From assembly GCA_051277445.1 (NCBI GenBank), contig JBNMQC010000003.1:1-64000 (forward strand): DNA of 64,000 nucleotides, written 5' to 3'. The notes beneath the pieces are model-generated. The model was not told the DNA's origin. It did not search any database and worked only from the letters and a program-made list of their open reading frames with translations. Origin of the DNA: Bermanella sp051277445 (GTDB lineage: Bacteria; Pseudomonadota; Gammaproteobacteria; Pseudomonadales; Oceanobacteraceae). How positions within the stretch are numbered: the stretch's first letter is position 1; every line of letters begins with the position of its first letter. The position numbers and the translations under genes were made by a program. Positions 15,703 through 24,248 of this stretch are shown in pieces.

Positions 15703-17409
15703 ATGCTTAGGTCGTTAAAACTCACATTATTGCTGTGCATCAGCGTGTGGCTCGTAGGCTGTGCCACCTATGGTCAAGATGTACGTAAAGGCTTAGACCT
15801 AACGCAACAAGGTCAATATAGTGAAGCGGCAGGGGCCTTTGAAAAAGCCTTGGACCCAAAGGGCGATGATCGCCTGCTGTATTACACCGAATTAGGCATG
15901 GTGTATCACCTTGCGGGTGATTACGAAAAGTCGAATCGCTTACTTGAATCCGCTGAACGCATTTCTGAAGACCTATATACCAAGCGCATCAGTGACATGC
16001 TCACCACCGCCATGAGCAACCCTCGCCAAGGCCCCTATCGCGCCCCTAATTTCGAGCGTGTTTTCATTAATTATTACAAAGCGTTGAATTACCTGATGCT
16101 GGCTGTCGATAGCACGGACAACAAAGTACGTGAGCGTGCATTAGAAGGTGCCCGCATTGAAAGCCGCCGTATCGATATGGTGTTAAGTGATATTGAAACG
16201 CAAAAAGGTAACTACCAAGAACAGGCGGATCGTGAAAAATCCATGTTCTCTAAGTTGATGCGAATCTTTAATAAGCTGACCGGTGAAATCATTGATCGCG
16301 ACAAGATCGTCTATCGTAATGACGCGTTTGGGCATTATTTAGCCGGTGTGATTTACGAGCAATACAAAGAATACGACGAAGCGCGCGTGGCTTATCAGAA
16401 ATCCGCGTCACTTTATGAAAATGGCTATCAAAAGCAGTATGGCTTAAAAAAAGACATGACCGAGCAGGCCTGGTTCGACACCATCCGCATGATGCAAAAA
16501 GCCGGCGGCTGGCGTAATGAATGGCCACAATTGAGCCAAAGTAAGCTAAGCAAAGACAAGCGCCAGCTGTTAAAAGACTTCAACGAAATGGGTCACCTCA
16601 TCGTGCTGGAGCATACCGGTATGGTGCCTGAACGCGATGAAATGAACATGCTGCTCACCGCCGACCCCAATACGCGTCAGGTGGTGATTCACCCTATTTT
16701 AACCGGTGACCCAGCGCGCCAACTGGACCAACGTTTTTGGTTTTATGCCTTGTATGCCGATAAAGGCATTACCGACCTCATGAGCGCCATTTATGAAGAG
16801 CGAGTGATTCCCGCTTTATTGCAGTATTCCATGGTGAAACGGGAGTACTTAGGTCCACTATGGGATGTGGCAGATGGCTTGGGCTTGGTGCAAGTGCTGC
16901 AACAGGGTATGCGCATTACGGTGCCGTATTACCGTGTTACTTCTTATAAAGGGTCGGGCCCATCCAGTTTAAATGTGGCGGGTGAGGATCATCCGATGTT
17001 GACCGGGCAGTCCGTTGCGCACTTGGCTGTGCAGCAGCAGTTGTTGGATGCCAGTGTGGATATTCAAGAAGCCATGGCACGGGAGGCCTTTAAGAATTTA
17101 ACCGCCGCTCAAGCGGCTTCTGTGGGCGGCGATGCCGGAGCTGTGCTTGGCTTCTTAGGAAAAATTGCTGCCAATGCGTCTTCTTCGGCTGAGACCCGCA
17201 ATTGGCTACTACTGCCTGATCAAATTAAAGTGACGCGGATCCCGCTAACCCCTGGCACGCATACGGTGACATTGAACAGCGAGCCGTTAAAAGGCCAGAA
17301 ACAAACACAAACTAAACAAGTGGACATTAAACCCGGTGAGATGGCTGTGTGGAAAGTACGAACTTTCCCAACTAAAGCGAATCAGACCTCTCTACAAGTG
17401 GGTTTATAG
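15703..17409 (+). CDS. COG3014-like TPR lipoprotein (first of a three-lipoprotein operon)
   Basis: A 568-residue protein with a signal peptide ending in the lipobox LVGC (Cys about residue 20), hence an outer-membrane or inner-membrane lipoprotein. Residues about 25-100 and 200-235 look like TPR helices (QGQYSEAAGAFEKAL, YHLAGDYEKSNRLLESA, EYDEARVAYQKSASLY). It resembles the uncharacterised COG3014 group. The C-terminal 100 residues are predicted to be beta-rich (LTPGTHTVTLNSEPLKG). It is followed by an LpoB-like and an LPP20-like lipoprotein, suggesting a common envelope complex. No enzymatic motif seen. Confidence 0.75.
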   Translation: MLRSLKLTLLLCISVWLVGCATYGQDVRKGLDLTQQGQYSEAAGAFEKALDPKGDDRLLYYTELGMVYHLAGDYEKSNRLLESAERISEDLYTKRISDMLTTAMSNPRQGPYRAPNFERVFINYYKALNYLMLAVDSTDNKVRERALEGARIESRRIDMVLSDIETQKGNYQEQADREKSMFSKLMRIFNKLTGEIIDRDKIVYRNDAFGHYLAGVIYEQYKEYDEARVAYQKSASLYENGYQKQYGLKKDMTEQAWFDTIRMMQKAGGWRNEWPQLSQSKLSKDKRQLLKDFNEMGHLIVLEHTGMVPERDEMNMLLTADPNTRQVVIHPILTGDPARQLDQRFWFYALYADKGITDLMSAIYEERVIPALLQYSMVKREYLGPLWDVADGLGLVQVLQQGMRITVPYYRVTSYKGSGPSSLNVAGEDHPMLTGQSVAHLAVQQQLLDASVDIQEAMAREAFKNLTAAQAASVGGDAGAVLGFLGKIAANASSSAETRNWLLLPDQIKVTRIPLTPGTHTVTLNSEPLKGQKQTQTKQVDIKPGEMAVWKVRTFPTKANQTSLQVGL

Positions 17410-17423
17410 TGCATCGTGCACTA
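17407..17423 (+). promoter_or_regulatory. Intercistronic hairpin overlapping a stop codon
   Basis: TAGTGCA-TCG-TGCACTA is a perfect 7-bp hairpin whose first three bases are the stop codon of the COG3014-like gene. It may set the expression ratio between that gene and the next lipoprotein. Confidence 0.4.
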
Positions 17424-17461
17424 AACTAAAGACCGATTAAATTAACATCACGAGGGAAGCA

Positions 17462-18067
17462 ATGATGAAAAAAGTAGTAACTTATGCGGTATTGGCAGGC
17501 CTTTGTGCCACTTTATTGAGCGGCTGTGGTAGCACCCGTGTAAACCGCGTGGATGCCAATCAAGAGATCGCACTAACTGATAAATGGAACGATAAAGACT
17601 CTCAGTTGGTGAGCGAAGAGATGATCGGCGATATGTTGTCATTCCCTTGGATTCGCGACTTTAAACGTGACAACGGTGGCGATAAGCCAACCGTGATCAT
17701 TCAGCGTGTGCGTAATAAAAGTCATGAGCATATTTCAGCTGAAACCTTCTTGAACGACTTAAAGCGCGCCATTATTCGTAGCGGCGATGCGCGTTTTGTT
17801 GCCAGTGCCGATGAGCGTGCCGATGTTCGTGATGAGCGTGCAGACCAAGAGCTCAATGCGAAAAAAGCCAAGGCCATGGGGAACGAAACTGCAGCCGATT
17901 TCGCGCTGTCTGGCAGCATCAACTCGTTTGTTGACCAACTTGATGGTGATCGTGTTACCACCTATCAGGTGGACCTAAAGCTGATCAACATGGAAACCAA
18001 CGAAGAAGTTTGGAACGGTCAGAAAAAGCTGAAAAAGCTTCAAGAAAAGTCTAGTTACGGCTGGTGA
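17462..18067 (+). CDS. LpoB-like lipoprotein (penicillin-binding protein activator family)
   Basis: A 201-residue lipoprotein with lipobox LLSGC (Cys about 21). The mature part resembles COG3417/LpoB (TALTDKWNDKDSQLVSEEM-like start, then PTVIIQRVRNKSHEHISAETF and LSGSINSFVDQ). LpoB activates PBP1b in enterobacteria; whether this homologue does so is unknown. The charged insert ADERADVRDERADQELNAKKAK is in the usual position of the family's helical region. ATG at 17462 or 17465, after GAGGGAAG. It is central in the three-lipoprotein operon, 52 bp after the first gene. Confidence 0.78.
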   Translation: MMKKVVTYAVLAGLCATLLSGCGSTRVNRVDANQEIALTDKWNDKDSQLVSEEMIGDMLSFPWIRDFKRDNGGDKPTVIIQRVRNKSHEHISAETFLNDLKRAIIRSGDARFVASADERADVRDERADQELNAKKAKAMGNETAADFALSGSINSFVDQLDGDRVTTYQVDLKLINMETNEEVWNGQKKLKKLQEKSSYGW

Positions 18068-18115
18068 GTTCGGTTCGTTAACCGTTAATTGAGACAAATT
18101 TCAAGGTAGCAGAGT

Positions 18116-19135
18116 ATGCGTTTAATGGTCGCCGCGTTAACGGCAAGCTTATTAGTGACGGGTTGCATGAGTAACCCCAGTAAGAAGCCATCATCAGCCA
18201 CACCGGACTGGGTGGTAAACGAGCCGGTGCAAGGCGGCCATGTTTACGGGGTGGGCAGTGCGCCCGTTTATGGCGACTCAGCCCGCGCATTGCAGCAAGC
18301 TCAAGATGCAGCACGTGTGACCATGGTTCAAAAGCTAAAGGTGACGATTTCTGGCACCCTAACCCAGGATACGCAGGAAGTGCGTCAGACTGGGCAGCAA
18401 ACTCAACTGATGAAAACCGTGCGCAACACCATTAGCAGTACCATTCCAGATGCTGAGCTGGACAACGTTGTGGTGGAAGAAAACTTTGTGGATAAGACCA
18501 ACAAGGTAGCTTACAGCCTAGTGCATCTTGATCGCGTGAAGGCGGCCAGTAAATTACGCCAGCGTATCAGTGACCTAGATATGCAAGTGACAGACTTAAA
18601 CAATAAAATCTCAACCAGCCAAGATACCTTGAAGCAGTTGCAAGGGTTAATGCCGGCCCTGAAATGGTTAGAGCAGCGTGAGCGCTTGTCGGAGCAAATG
18701 CAGTTGGTGGATGTGAATAACCGCCGTGCAGCAAAAGATGACATGCTGGTCGACGCGGAAGACCGCATCAAAGGGTTATTTGATCGCTTAGTGGTGAACC
18801 TGATTCCGAGTAATGCGGATGGCAGCAAAATGCGCGATGGCTTAGTGTCTTCCCTAACCGACTTAGGGTTGCGCATCAGTGGACAGTCGCCACACTTGAT
18901 TTTCCGTTATGCCGCGAGTCTAAGGCCTATTGAAAAAGCCGGCCGTTTTATTGTATTTGCCTCTGGTAAGGTGAGCATCGAAGATGCTAACGGACGCACC
19001 TTGAGTAGTTTTACTCGTGAAGCAAAAGGGGTGAGTGCAGCTTCCAGTGAGCAAGCCCAATTTAAAGCAGTGCAGGGGTTAGCCGAGGTATTGGGGCAAG
19101 AATTAGCCAGTAGTTTTGTGACAAAAATCGATTAG
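18116..19135 (+). CDS. LPP20-family lipoprotein
   Basis: A 339-residue lipoprotein, lipobox LVTGC (Cys about 17). The region after it (TPDWVVNEPVQGGHVYGVG, then ALQQAQDAARVTMVQKLKV) is the LPP20 domain seen in Helicobacter Lpp20 and many gammaproteobacterial lipoproteins. Residues about 150-195 are a probable coiled coil (LRQRISDLDMQVTDLNNKI). The C-terminal part is a second alpha/beta domain. It is the last gene of the operon, 48 bp after the LpoB-like gene, with AAGGTAG before the ATG. Function unknown. Confidence 0.78.
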   Translation: MRLMVAALTASLLVTGCMSNPSKKPSSATPDWVVNEPVQGGHVYGVGSAPVYGDSARALQQAQDAARVTMVQKLKVTISGTLTQDTQEVRQTGQQTQLMKTVRNTISSTIPDAELDNVVVEENFVDKTNKVAYSLVHLDRVKAASKLRQRISDLDMQVTDLNNKISTSQDTLKQLQGLMPALKWLEQRERLSEQMQLVDVNNRRAAKDDMLVDAEDRIKGLFDRLVVNLIPSNADGSKMRDGLVSSLTDLGLRISGQSPHLIFRYAASLRPIEKAGRFIVFASGKVSIEDANGRTLSSFTREAKGVSAASSEQAQFKAVQGLAEVLGQELASSFVTKID

Positions 19136-19157
19136 CGACAACAGGCCTGATTTTACT

Positions 19158-19190
19158 AAAACCTGGCAGCGCAAGCTGGCGGGTTTTTTT
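19158..19190 (+). terminator. Terminator of the lipoprotein operon
   Basis: AAAACC...CAGC-GCAA-GCTG...GGGTTTTTTT forms an interrupted stem with a seven-T tail, 22 bases after the LPP20-like gene. Confidence 0.8.
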
Positions 19191-19209
19191 GTGCCTTTTG
19201 ATTGGGGGG

Positions 19210-20775
19210 TCAGTAAGTATTATCAGGAAACTGCAGGCGAATTTTTTGGAATTCAGGCATAAGATCCAGTGCCACTGTCACCAAGTTTGGATCGAATTGT
19301 TTTCCACTGGCTTGCTGTAAAAAATCCACAATTTCATGGTACGTGTACGCTGGTCGATACGCTTTATGACAGCCAAGCGCATCGATTACGTCCACCACGC
19401 TAACGATACGGGCAGTATAGTCAATCTCCTCGCCCTTGAGCTGTTTAGGGTGACCCGTACCATCCCAGTGCTCATGATGCTGAGCCGCGATACGGCTTGC
19501 CATTTTAAGCACAGGCCGTTCTGACTTACTTAATACATTGGCACCAATTTCGGTGTGTTGCGCCATGATGGCTTTATCGGATTCGCTATAGAAGGTTTGT
19601 TTTGTGAGGATATGATCAGGAATGCCGATGGTGCCGATATCGTGTAAAGGTGCGGCCAATTTAATGCGCTCACAGGTGTTGTCGTTGAGCCCTGCTTTAC
19701 AAGCCATTAGATAGGCCATTTTACTCACTCGGCGCACATGATTGCTCTCATCGGGTAAGCGCCGTTCGATGGTTTCACTTAATACATACACCAGCTCTTG
19801 GCGACTTTGGCGAATCGCTTCTTTCTGATGCAGGTTATTATGGGTGATGGCGACACACTTGGTGTAAATATCCAATAAGTGACAACCGATTTTATTCAGT
19901 CGGGCATTGGGGCGAACATATAATAGGTTTTCACCTGCGGCCTTAATATTGTAGTAACCGATGTACACCTCTTCATTATGAATACTGGTGTGACTTGATT
20001 TCGCTTGATCAAAGTACTGCGTGATCTCTTGCGGTAATTGAGCGTCTTCTGAGTTGTCTAAGAAATGACGTATCTTTCCTGTGGCCGCGAGAATGGCATA
20101 ACGGTGATGTTGAGTCTTTGCGGCGACTGCATCAACCGGTGTATGGGTGCAAACCGCTTCTGCTTCTAGGTTTAATAGGGTGCCAATTTCCTCTAATACC
20201 GCGCTTGCGAATACAGGTAACTGCTGGGTATCGACAATCTTAGACGTGGCTTCTATCAAGTTAAATAGCCCTTGACGGTTTGCCGCAATGGTGCGGATAT
20301 CGCGATAACTTCTTAGGGCGCTGTAAAGCAAGGTGCGAAGCTTGGTTGAGGTGAGCTCCGTTTTGTTTTTGTAATCGTTAATATCATAACGCTCGATGAC
20401 GGTTTCTTCAGGGGCTTGCCCTGGTTGACCGGTACGGAGCACCAAACGGATGTCTTTGTCTTTCAGCTCATCCCGAATGAATTGTACAAGGCGAAGGCCG
20501 GCATCATCGGTTTCCATCACCACATCCACCAATGCAAGGGCGAACGGTGGCTGTTCTTGAAGGATACGCTTCGCTTCGGCCATGGAATACGCATGCACAA
20601 TGTCTACATCCGCTTGGTCAAATTGACAGCCAGCGAGTACCAATGAGGTGACTTTATGGACTTGCTCTTCGTCATCCACGATCAAGATGCGCCAATTGAC
20701 ACGCGCTGGCGTTAATGACTCGCTGCTTTCTTCCGGCGCGTCATCGTCCCCAAATAGAAGATCCGAATCTGACAT
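19210..20775 (-). CDS. Response regulator with DUF3369 and HD-GYP-like domain (GHP variant)
   Basis: A 521-residue protein. Residues about 28-150 are a receiver domain (acidic pair Asp34-Asp35, phosphoacceptor Asp84 in LALVDVVME). About 170-330 is a DUF3369-type sensor region. About 345-515 is an HD-GYP domain with His378-Asp379 in PLHDIGTIGIPDHIL, QHTEIG, QHHEHWDG and VVDVIDAL, so the metal ligands look intact. The signature GYP is GHP here (His442 replaces Tyr). HD-GYP proteins hydrolyse c-di-GMP; activity of this variant is uncertain. It is divergent from a histidine kinase at 20905, the likely partner. Confidence 0.88.
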   Translation of the reverse strand: MSDSDLLFGDDDAPEESSESLTPARVNWRILIVDDEEQVHKVTSLVLAGCQFDQADVDIVHAYSMAEAKRILQEQPPFALALVDVVMETDDAGLRLVQFIRDELKDKDIRLVLRTGQPGQAPEETVIERYDINDYKNKTELTSTKLRTLLYSALRSYRDIRTIAANRQGLFNLIEATSKIVDTQQLPVFASAVLEEIGTLLNLEAEAVCTHTPVDAVAAKTQHHRYAILAATGKIRHFLDNSEDAQLPQEITQYFDQAKSSHTSIHNEEVYIGYYNIKAAGENLLYVRPNARLNKIGCHLLDIYTKCVAITHNNLHQKEAIRQSRQELVYVLSETIERRLPDESNHVRRVSKMAYLMACKAGLNDNTCERIKLAAPLHDIGTIGIPDHILTKQTFYSESDKAIMAQHTEIGANVLSKSERPVLKMASRIAAQHHEHWDGTGHPKQLKGEEIDYTARIVSVVDVIDALGCHKAYRPAYTYHEIVDFLQQASGKQFDPNLVTVALDLMPEFQKIRLQFPDNTY

Positions 20776-20904
20776 GCTGACTCCTTATTTATTATCAGTT
20801 TAGACATATCTTGCGAGTCTGCTGCTACTCTTAGTGAGGAAAATGCATTTTTTTCACCTGAGTGTCTAAACTGGAGATATCCCATGGAAAACAAGAGGGC
20901 CTAA

Positions 20905-22512
20905 ATGAGGCAATGGTATGCCCGGCTTGGCTTTGGCGACAAAATACAGCTGATCATTAATGTTGTGAGTATCAGCGTTCTCACGTTAGCTATCCTTGTG
21001 ATTGGCGTGGGATTCTATGGGGAATTTAAACGTAATCTAGAGCATCGGGTGCTGCAGAAATCGAACCTGCTGGCGGATGCCGCTGCCGTTGGGGTGGTGT
21101 TTGATCAGCCTGAATCGGTGAATATGCTGCTGAGCTCCTTGGCGGTGGATGAGGGCGTCAGGTCGGCCATTGTGTATAAGAAATACGGCCCAGGCGATTA
21201 TCGTTATTTCTCCCATTATGAAAAAGTCGCGACTCAGCGAGTGGACTTCAGTTATGAGGGCGGTCCTGTGCAGCAGTGGCGCGACGGTGAGTTCATTCTT
21301 CGCCTACCCATTTTAGTGGATAGTGAAGAGGTAGGCCGCTTATACCTTACCGAAGACGATAACTACCTTGCTAGCTTCGGGTTTAATATCTTGAAATACA
21401 TGGTACCCGTGTTGCTTTGCAGTTTGTTGGTTGTGTGGTTGCTCTCTCGCAGCCTGCAATCAAAACTTGCCGCACCACTAGGGGATTTAACCAAGGCTGT
21501 GCATGAGGTGGCTTATACGCAGGATTATGGCAAACAGGTGGAAATAGGCAGTGATGATGAGCTAGGTGAACTCGGTAGTGCGTTTAATTTTATGTTGTCT
21601 AAGTTATCAGAGCACGAAGCCTTTCGGATTGAAAAAGAAACCGAGATTGTAGAGCTTAATGCGGACTTAGAAAATAAAGTGTATGAGCGCACTCGTGAAC
21701 TTGAGGCCAGTTTAGCCAATCTGCAAATCACTCAGCAGCAGTTAGTTGAGCAAGAAAAGATGGCCTCTTTAGGAGAGTTAGTGGCGGGAGTCGCCCATGA
21801 AATTAACACCCCGATCGGTGTTGGGATCACGGCGGTGAGTCACCTTGTAGAGAGCATTGTACGTATTAATAAAGCCTTCAATACTGGCACATTAACCAAA
21901 AAACAGTTCGCTGAAATGCTTGAGGCAATTTTAGAGAGCGCCTCAATTGTTGAAAGTAACCTAGTGCGAGCTGCCGACTTAGTGAAAGCATTTAAATCTG
22001 TGGCGGTAGATCAATCCAGTGCGGAGCCCAGACTGTTTTCACTTAAATCTTATGTGCAGGATATATTGACCTCACTTCGACCCAAGCTTAAACGCACCCC
22101 TCATGAAATTCACATGGATATCCCAGACGATTTAGACCTTTACTGTGATCCAGGTGTGGTGTCGCAAATTGTCACCAACTTGATCATGAACTCACTGCAC
22201 CATGCTTTTCAGGCCGAGCAGGTTGGCATTATTAATATTCGCGCGCATGTGTTGGAAGACGTGCTCAACCTGACATACGAGGATAACGGTCAGGGTATTG
22301 ATCCAGACATACTGAAGCGTCTGTTTGATCCTTTTGTCACCACCAAACGCGGCCAGGGTGGCAGCGGTTTGGGCACACATATCATTTATAATCTGGTCAC
22401 CCAAGCCTTGGGTGGACGCATTCAGTGCTTTAGTGAACCTAATCAAGGCACTCGATTTGAGATCATCTTGCCTCTAGAGAATATCTCGGCAAACCATAAC
22501 CATTTGCACTAA
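20905..22512 (+). CDS. Membrane sensor histidine kinase
   Basis: A 535-residue kinase. TM1 is about residues 13-36, a periplasmic sensor of about 125 residues follows, TM2 is about 163-185, then HAMP (DLTKAVHEVAYTQDYG region), a coiled coil (EIVELNADLENKVYERTRE), HisKA with His298 in GVAHEINTPIG, and HATPase with N-box region LIMNSLHHA, G1 DNGQGI and G2 GGSGLGTHI. It most likely phosphorylates the divergently encoded receiver/HD-GYP protein. The stop codon interlocks with that of the convergent EVE gene. Confidence 0.9.
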   Translation: MRQWYARLGFGDKIQLIINVVSISVLTLAILVIGVGFYGEFKRNLEHRVLQKSNLLADAAAVGVVFDQPESVNMLLSSLAVDEGVRSAIVYKKYGPGDYRYFSHYEKVATQRVDFSYEGGPVQQWRDGEFILRLPILVDSEEVGRLYLTEDDNYLASFGFNILKYMVPVLLCSLLVVWLLSRSLQSKLAAPLGDLTKAVHEVAYTQDYGKQVEIGSDDELGELGSAFNFMLSKLSEHEAFRIEKETEIVELNADLENKVYERTRELEASLANLQITQQQLVEQEKMASLGELVAGVAHEINTPIGVGITAVSHLVESIVRINKAFNTGTLTKKQFAEMLEAILESASIVESNLVRAADLVKAFKSVAVDQSSAEPRLFSLKSYVQDILTSLRPKLKRTPHEIHMDIPDDLDLYCDPGVVSQIVTNLIMNSLHHAFQAEQVGIINIRAHVLEDVLNLTYEDNGQGIDPDILKRLFDPFVTTKRGQGGSGLGTHIIYNLVTQALGGRIQCFSEPNQGTRFEIILPLENISANHNHLH

Positions 22513-22976
22513 TCTGGATCGCACGCTGCTATTAGGCACTGCCATTGCTCATCGCTGATCGGCATCACAGACAAGCGATTACCTTTCTGAATTAATTTTA
22601 AATCTGCTAAGCGTTCATCTTTTAACGCAAGGGCTTTGATTCGGGCAAGCTTCAAGACGTGCTTAAAAGCGGTTTTGTATTCCATATCAATGGCAAGCCA
22701 CTTGTTATTGGTTAGTGATTTTTCATCAAAGTATGGGCTACTTGCATGAACCGCCAGTGGGTCTGGGTACGCGTCGCTGGCGACAGTCATGATGCCTGCA
22801 AGACCGATCTCCTTGCAGCTTGAGTGGTAGAAAAACGCCAAATCACCCGGTTTCATTTGTGCAATGAAATTTCGGGCTTGATAGTTTCGAACCCCATCCC
22901 ATGGGGCAGTACGTTTTAGCCTGAGATCCTTGATGGAAAACTCGTCCGGTTCACTTTTTAATAGCCAGTAGGACAT
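22509..22976 (-). CDS. EVE-domain protein
   Basis: A 155-residue protein made wholly of an EVE domain (PUA-like fold), as in human THYN1. The family opening MSYWLLKSEPDEFSIKDL and the block WDGVRNYQARNFI are unmistakable. EVE domains bind modified bases in DNA or RNA; the role of the single-domain bacterial form is not settled. Its stop overlaps the kinase stop tail-to-tail in four bases (CTAA), with no terminator between. Confidence 0.93.
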   Translation of the reverse strand: MSYWLLKSEPDEFSIKDLRLKRTAPWDGVRNYQARNFIAQMKPGDLAFFYHSSCKEIGLAGIMTVASDAYPDPLAVHASSPYFDEKSLTNNKWLAIDMEYKTAFKHVLKLARIKALALKDERLADLKLIQKGNRLSVMPISDEQWQCLIAACDPD

Positions 22977-23088
22977 TTTACACCTTTACAAACATAGGGG
23001 TTTAGATACATATTCCGCTACCTGCGTTACATTAATTACAACTGTGCACGATAATTGCCTAATAAATAACGGGCGCGCACTCAAAGCT

Positions 23089-23104
23089 GTGACTTTAGTC
23101 ACGG
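23089..23104 (+). promoter_or_regulatory. CRP/Vfr-like binding site
   Basis: TGTGA-CTTTAG-TCACG matches the CRP/Vfr consensus TGTGA-N6-TCACA in 9 of 10 core positions. It is 110 bases upstream of the 44-residue gene at 23215, in a spacer with no other gene. Confidence 0.5.
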
Positions 23105-23214
23105 TGCTTAATGTTTAAACAGCCTAAAGTAATAACAACAAAAACATTTACGGATATCTTTTAGGGCAACTTAGATTTTACAGGATGTAGAGTAACTGCC
23201 GGAGCTGAAGAAAA

Positions 23215-23349
23215 ATGAAATCTCAACGTCCAGACCTTATGGTTATTATAAGTATTGTGTTCGTACTAGGCGCGGTTGCTACCAGCCTAACTGCAAATAG
23301 CGATGATCGAAATGTTCGCCCACAAGTTTCACAGCACATGATTCGTTAA
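23215..23349 (+). CDS. Small single-pass membrane protein (44 residues), unknown
   Basis: ATG at 23215 follows GGAGCTGAAGAAAA. The reading frame gives 44 residues: a short polar head (MKSQRPDL), one hydrophobic segment (about residues 9-26, MVIISIVFVLGAVATSL) and a polar tail ending SQHMIR. Too short for ordinary gene calling. The hydrophobic pattern, ribosome binding site and CRP-like site upstream argue it is real, but I recognise no family. It is convergent with fau. Confidence 0.6.
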   Translation: MKSQRPDLMVIISIVFVLGAVATSLTANSDDRNVRPQVSQHMIR

Positions 23350-23368
23350 GCGCATTTGGCTTAATGAA

Positions 23369-23971
23369 TCATGTTTTAACTTTATACGCTTTTATATCTG
23401 TGATGATGCCATCTAAAGGCACATCCCATGACTCGATGGGCAGCTTCTCAACTTTTTGAAATTCATGGGCTAGACCAATTAATCTTGGTTTATTCAGGCT
23501 GTTTTGTTTTAAGAATTCGAAGGTTCGATCGTAAAATCCCCCTCCCATTCCCAAACGCCCACCATTTTCATCAAATGCCACCAAGGGCATGAATACCACA
23601 TCCAGTTGTTTGGCCGGTACTAGCGTATTTCGTCTTGGATCTGGTTCTAATATGCCAAATTTATTTTTAATCTGAGGCCCATCATCCGGGGCAAAGCAAA
23701 GGTGGCCGTTCTTAGTGGGACTTAGGCTTGGTAGCAGAATGGACTTCCCTCTGTATCGGGCTTTTTCCATGACCACAATAGGATCCATCTCTCCATCATT
23801 GGCTAGATACATAGCAATATTTTGAGCCCGTTGAAACCAAGGCTGGGTAAAGACAATTTGGCTGAGGTTGCGAGCCGCCTGTAATTGTTGCTGCGGGCTC
23901 AATTGGCTGCGCTGATGGCGCATGAACTGACGAATACTAGAACGATCAGATAGGTCGTATTCGGTTGTCAA
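23369..23971 (-). CDS. fau: 5-formyltetrahydrofolate cyclo-ligase
   Basis: A protein of about 200 residues of the YgfA/5-FCL family, converting 5-formyl-THF to 5,10-methenyl-THF with ATP. Signatures: MYLANDGEMDPIVVMEKA, and LVAFDENGGRLGMGGGFYDRTFE (substrate/ATP loop). The start is uncertain. A TTG at 23971 has GGAGAG seven bases upstream, within the 3' terminal stem of 6S RNA. A GTG at 23986 would lie inside the RNA, and an ATG at 23923 matches the shorter E. coli protein (182). Co-transcription with 6S RNA is conserved in gammaproteobacteria. Confidence 0.9.
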   Translation of the reverse strand: MTTEYDLSDRSSIRQFMRHQRSQLSPQQQLQAARNLSQIVFTQPWFQRAQNIAMYLANDGEMDPIVVMEKARYRGKSILLPSLSPTKNGHLCFAPDDGPQIKNKFGILEPDPRRNTLVPAKQLDVVFMPLVAFDENGGRLGMGGGFYDRTFEFLKQNSLNKPRLIGLAHEFQKVEKLPIESWDVPLDGIITDIKAYKVKT

Positions 23972-23976
23972 AATAG

Positions 23977-24156
23977 GGCTCTCCACTGTGCCGCTGTCAG
24001 AGAAAGGCCTTGAACCGAGAGGTCCAAGGTGGCGGTTCCAGAACTGATTCGGGCTTTCCGCTCAAGGCGGACATGCACGCCCTCAATGCTTAGGAACCTC
24101 CAAAATAATGATTAAGGCTCGAGGACTTCAAAGACTGGCAAACACCCCAGAGAGCC
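23977..24156 (-). ncRNA. ssrS: 6S RNA
   Basis: This lies between zapA and fau, the conserved locus. The minus-strand 5' end GGCTCTCTGGGG pairs with 3' GAGAGCC, giving a transcript of about 180 bases (E. coli 184). Internal blocks GTTTGCCAGTC, CCTCGAGCC and CACCTTGGACC...GGTTCAAGG correspond to the E. coli GTTCGCAAGCGGGCCAGTC, CCTGAGCC and CACCTTGAACC...GGTTCAAGG segments around the large bulge that mimics an open promoter. It sequesters sigma-70 RNA polymerase in stationary phase. Confidence 0.92.
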
Positions 24157-24161
24157 ATGAA

Positions 24162-24167
24162 ATTATA
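24162..24167 (-). promoter_or_regulatory. -10 element of the 6S RNA promoter
   Basis: A perfect TATAAT on the minus strand lies six bases before the inferred 6S 5' end at 24156. The -35 region has no good match to TTGACA. Confidence 0.75.
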
Positions 24168-24248
24168 ACTCAGTTAAATGGCTTTTGCCGCACATTCTCA
24201 GGAATTAAAGTGTACTAATTCCCTTGCATTTTGCGTATTTTTGAGATG

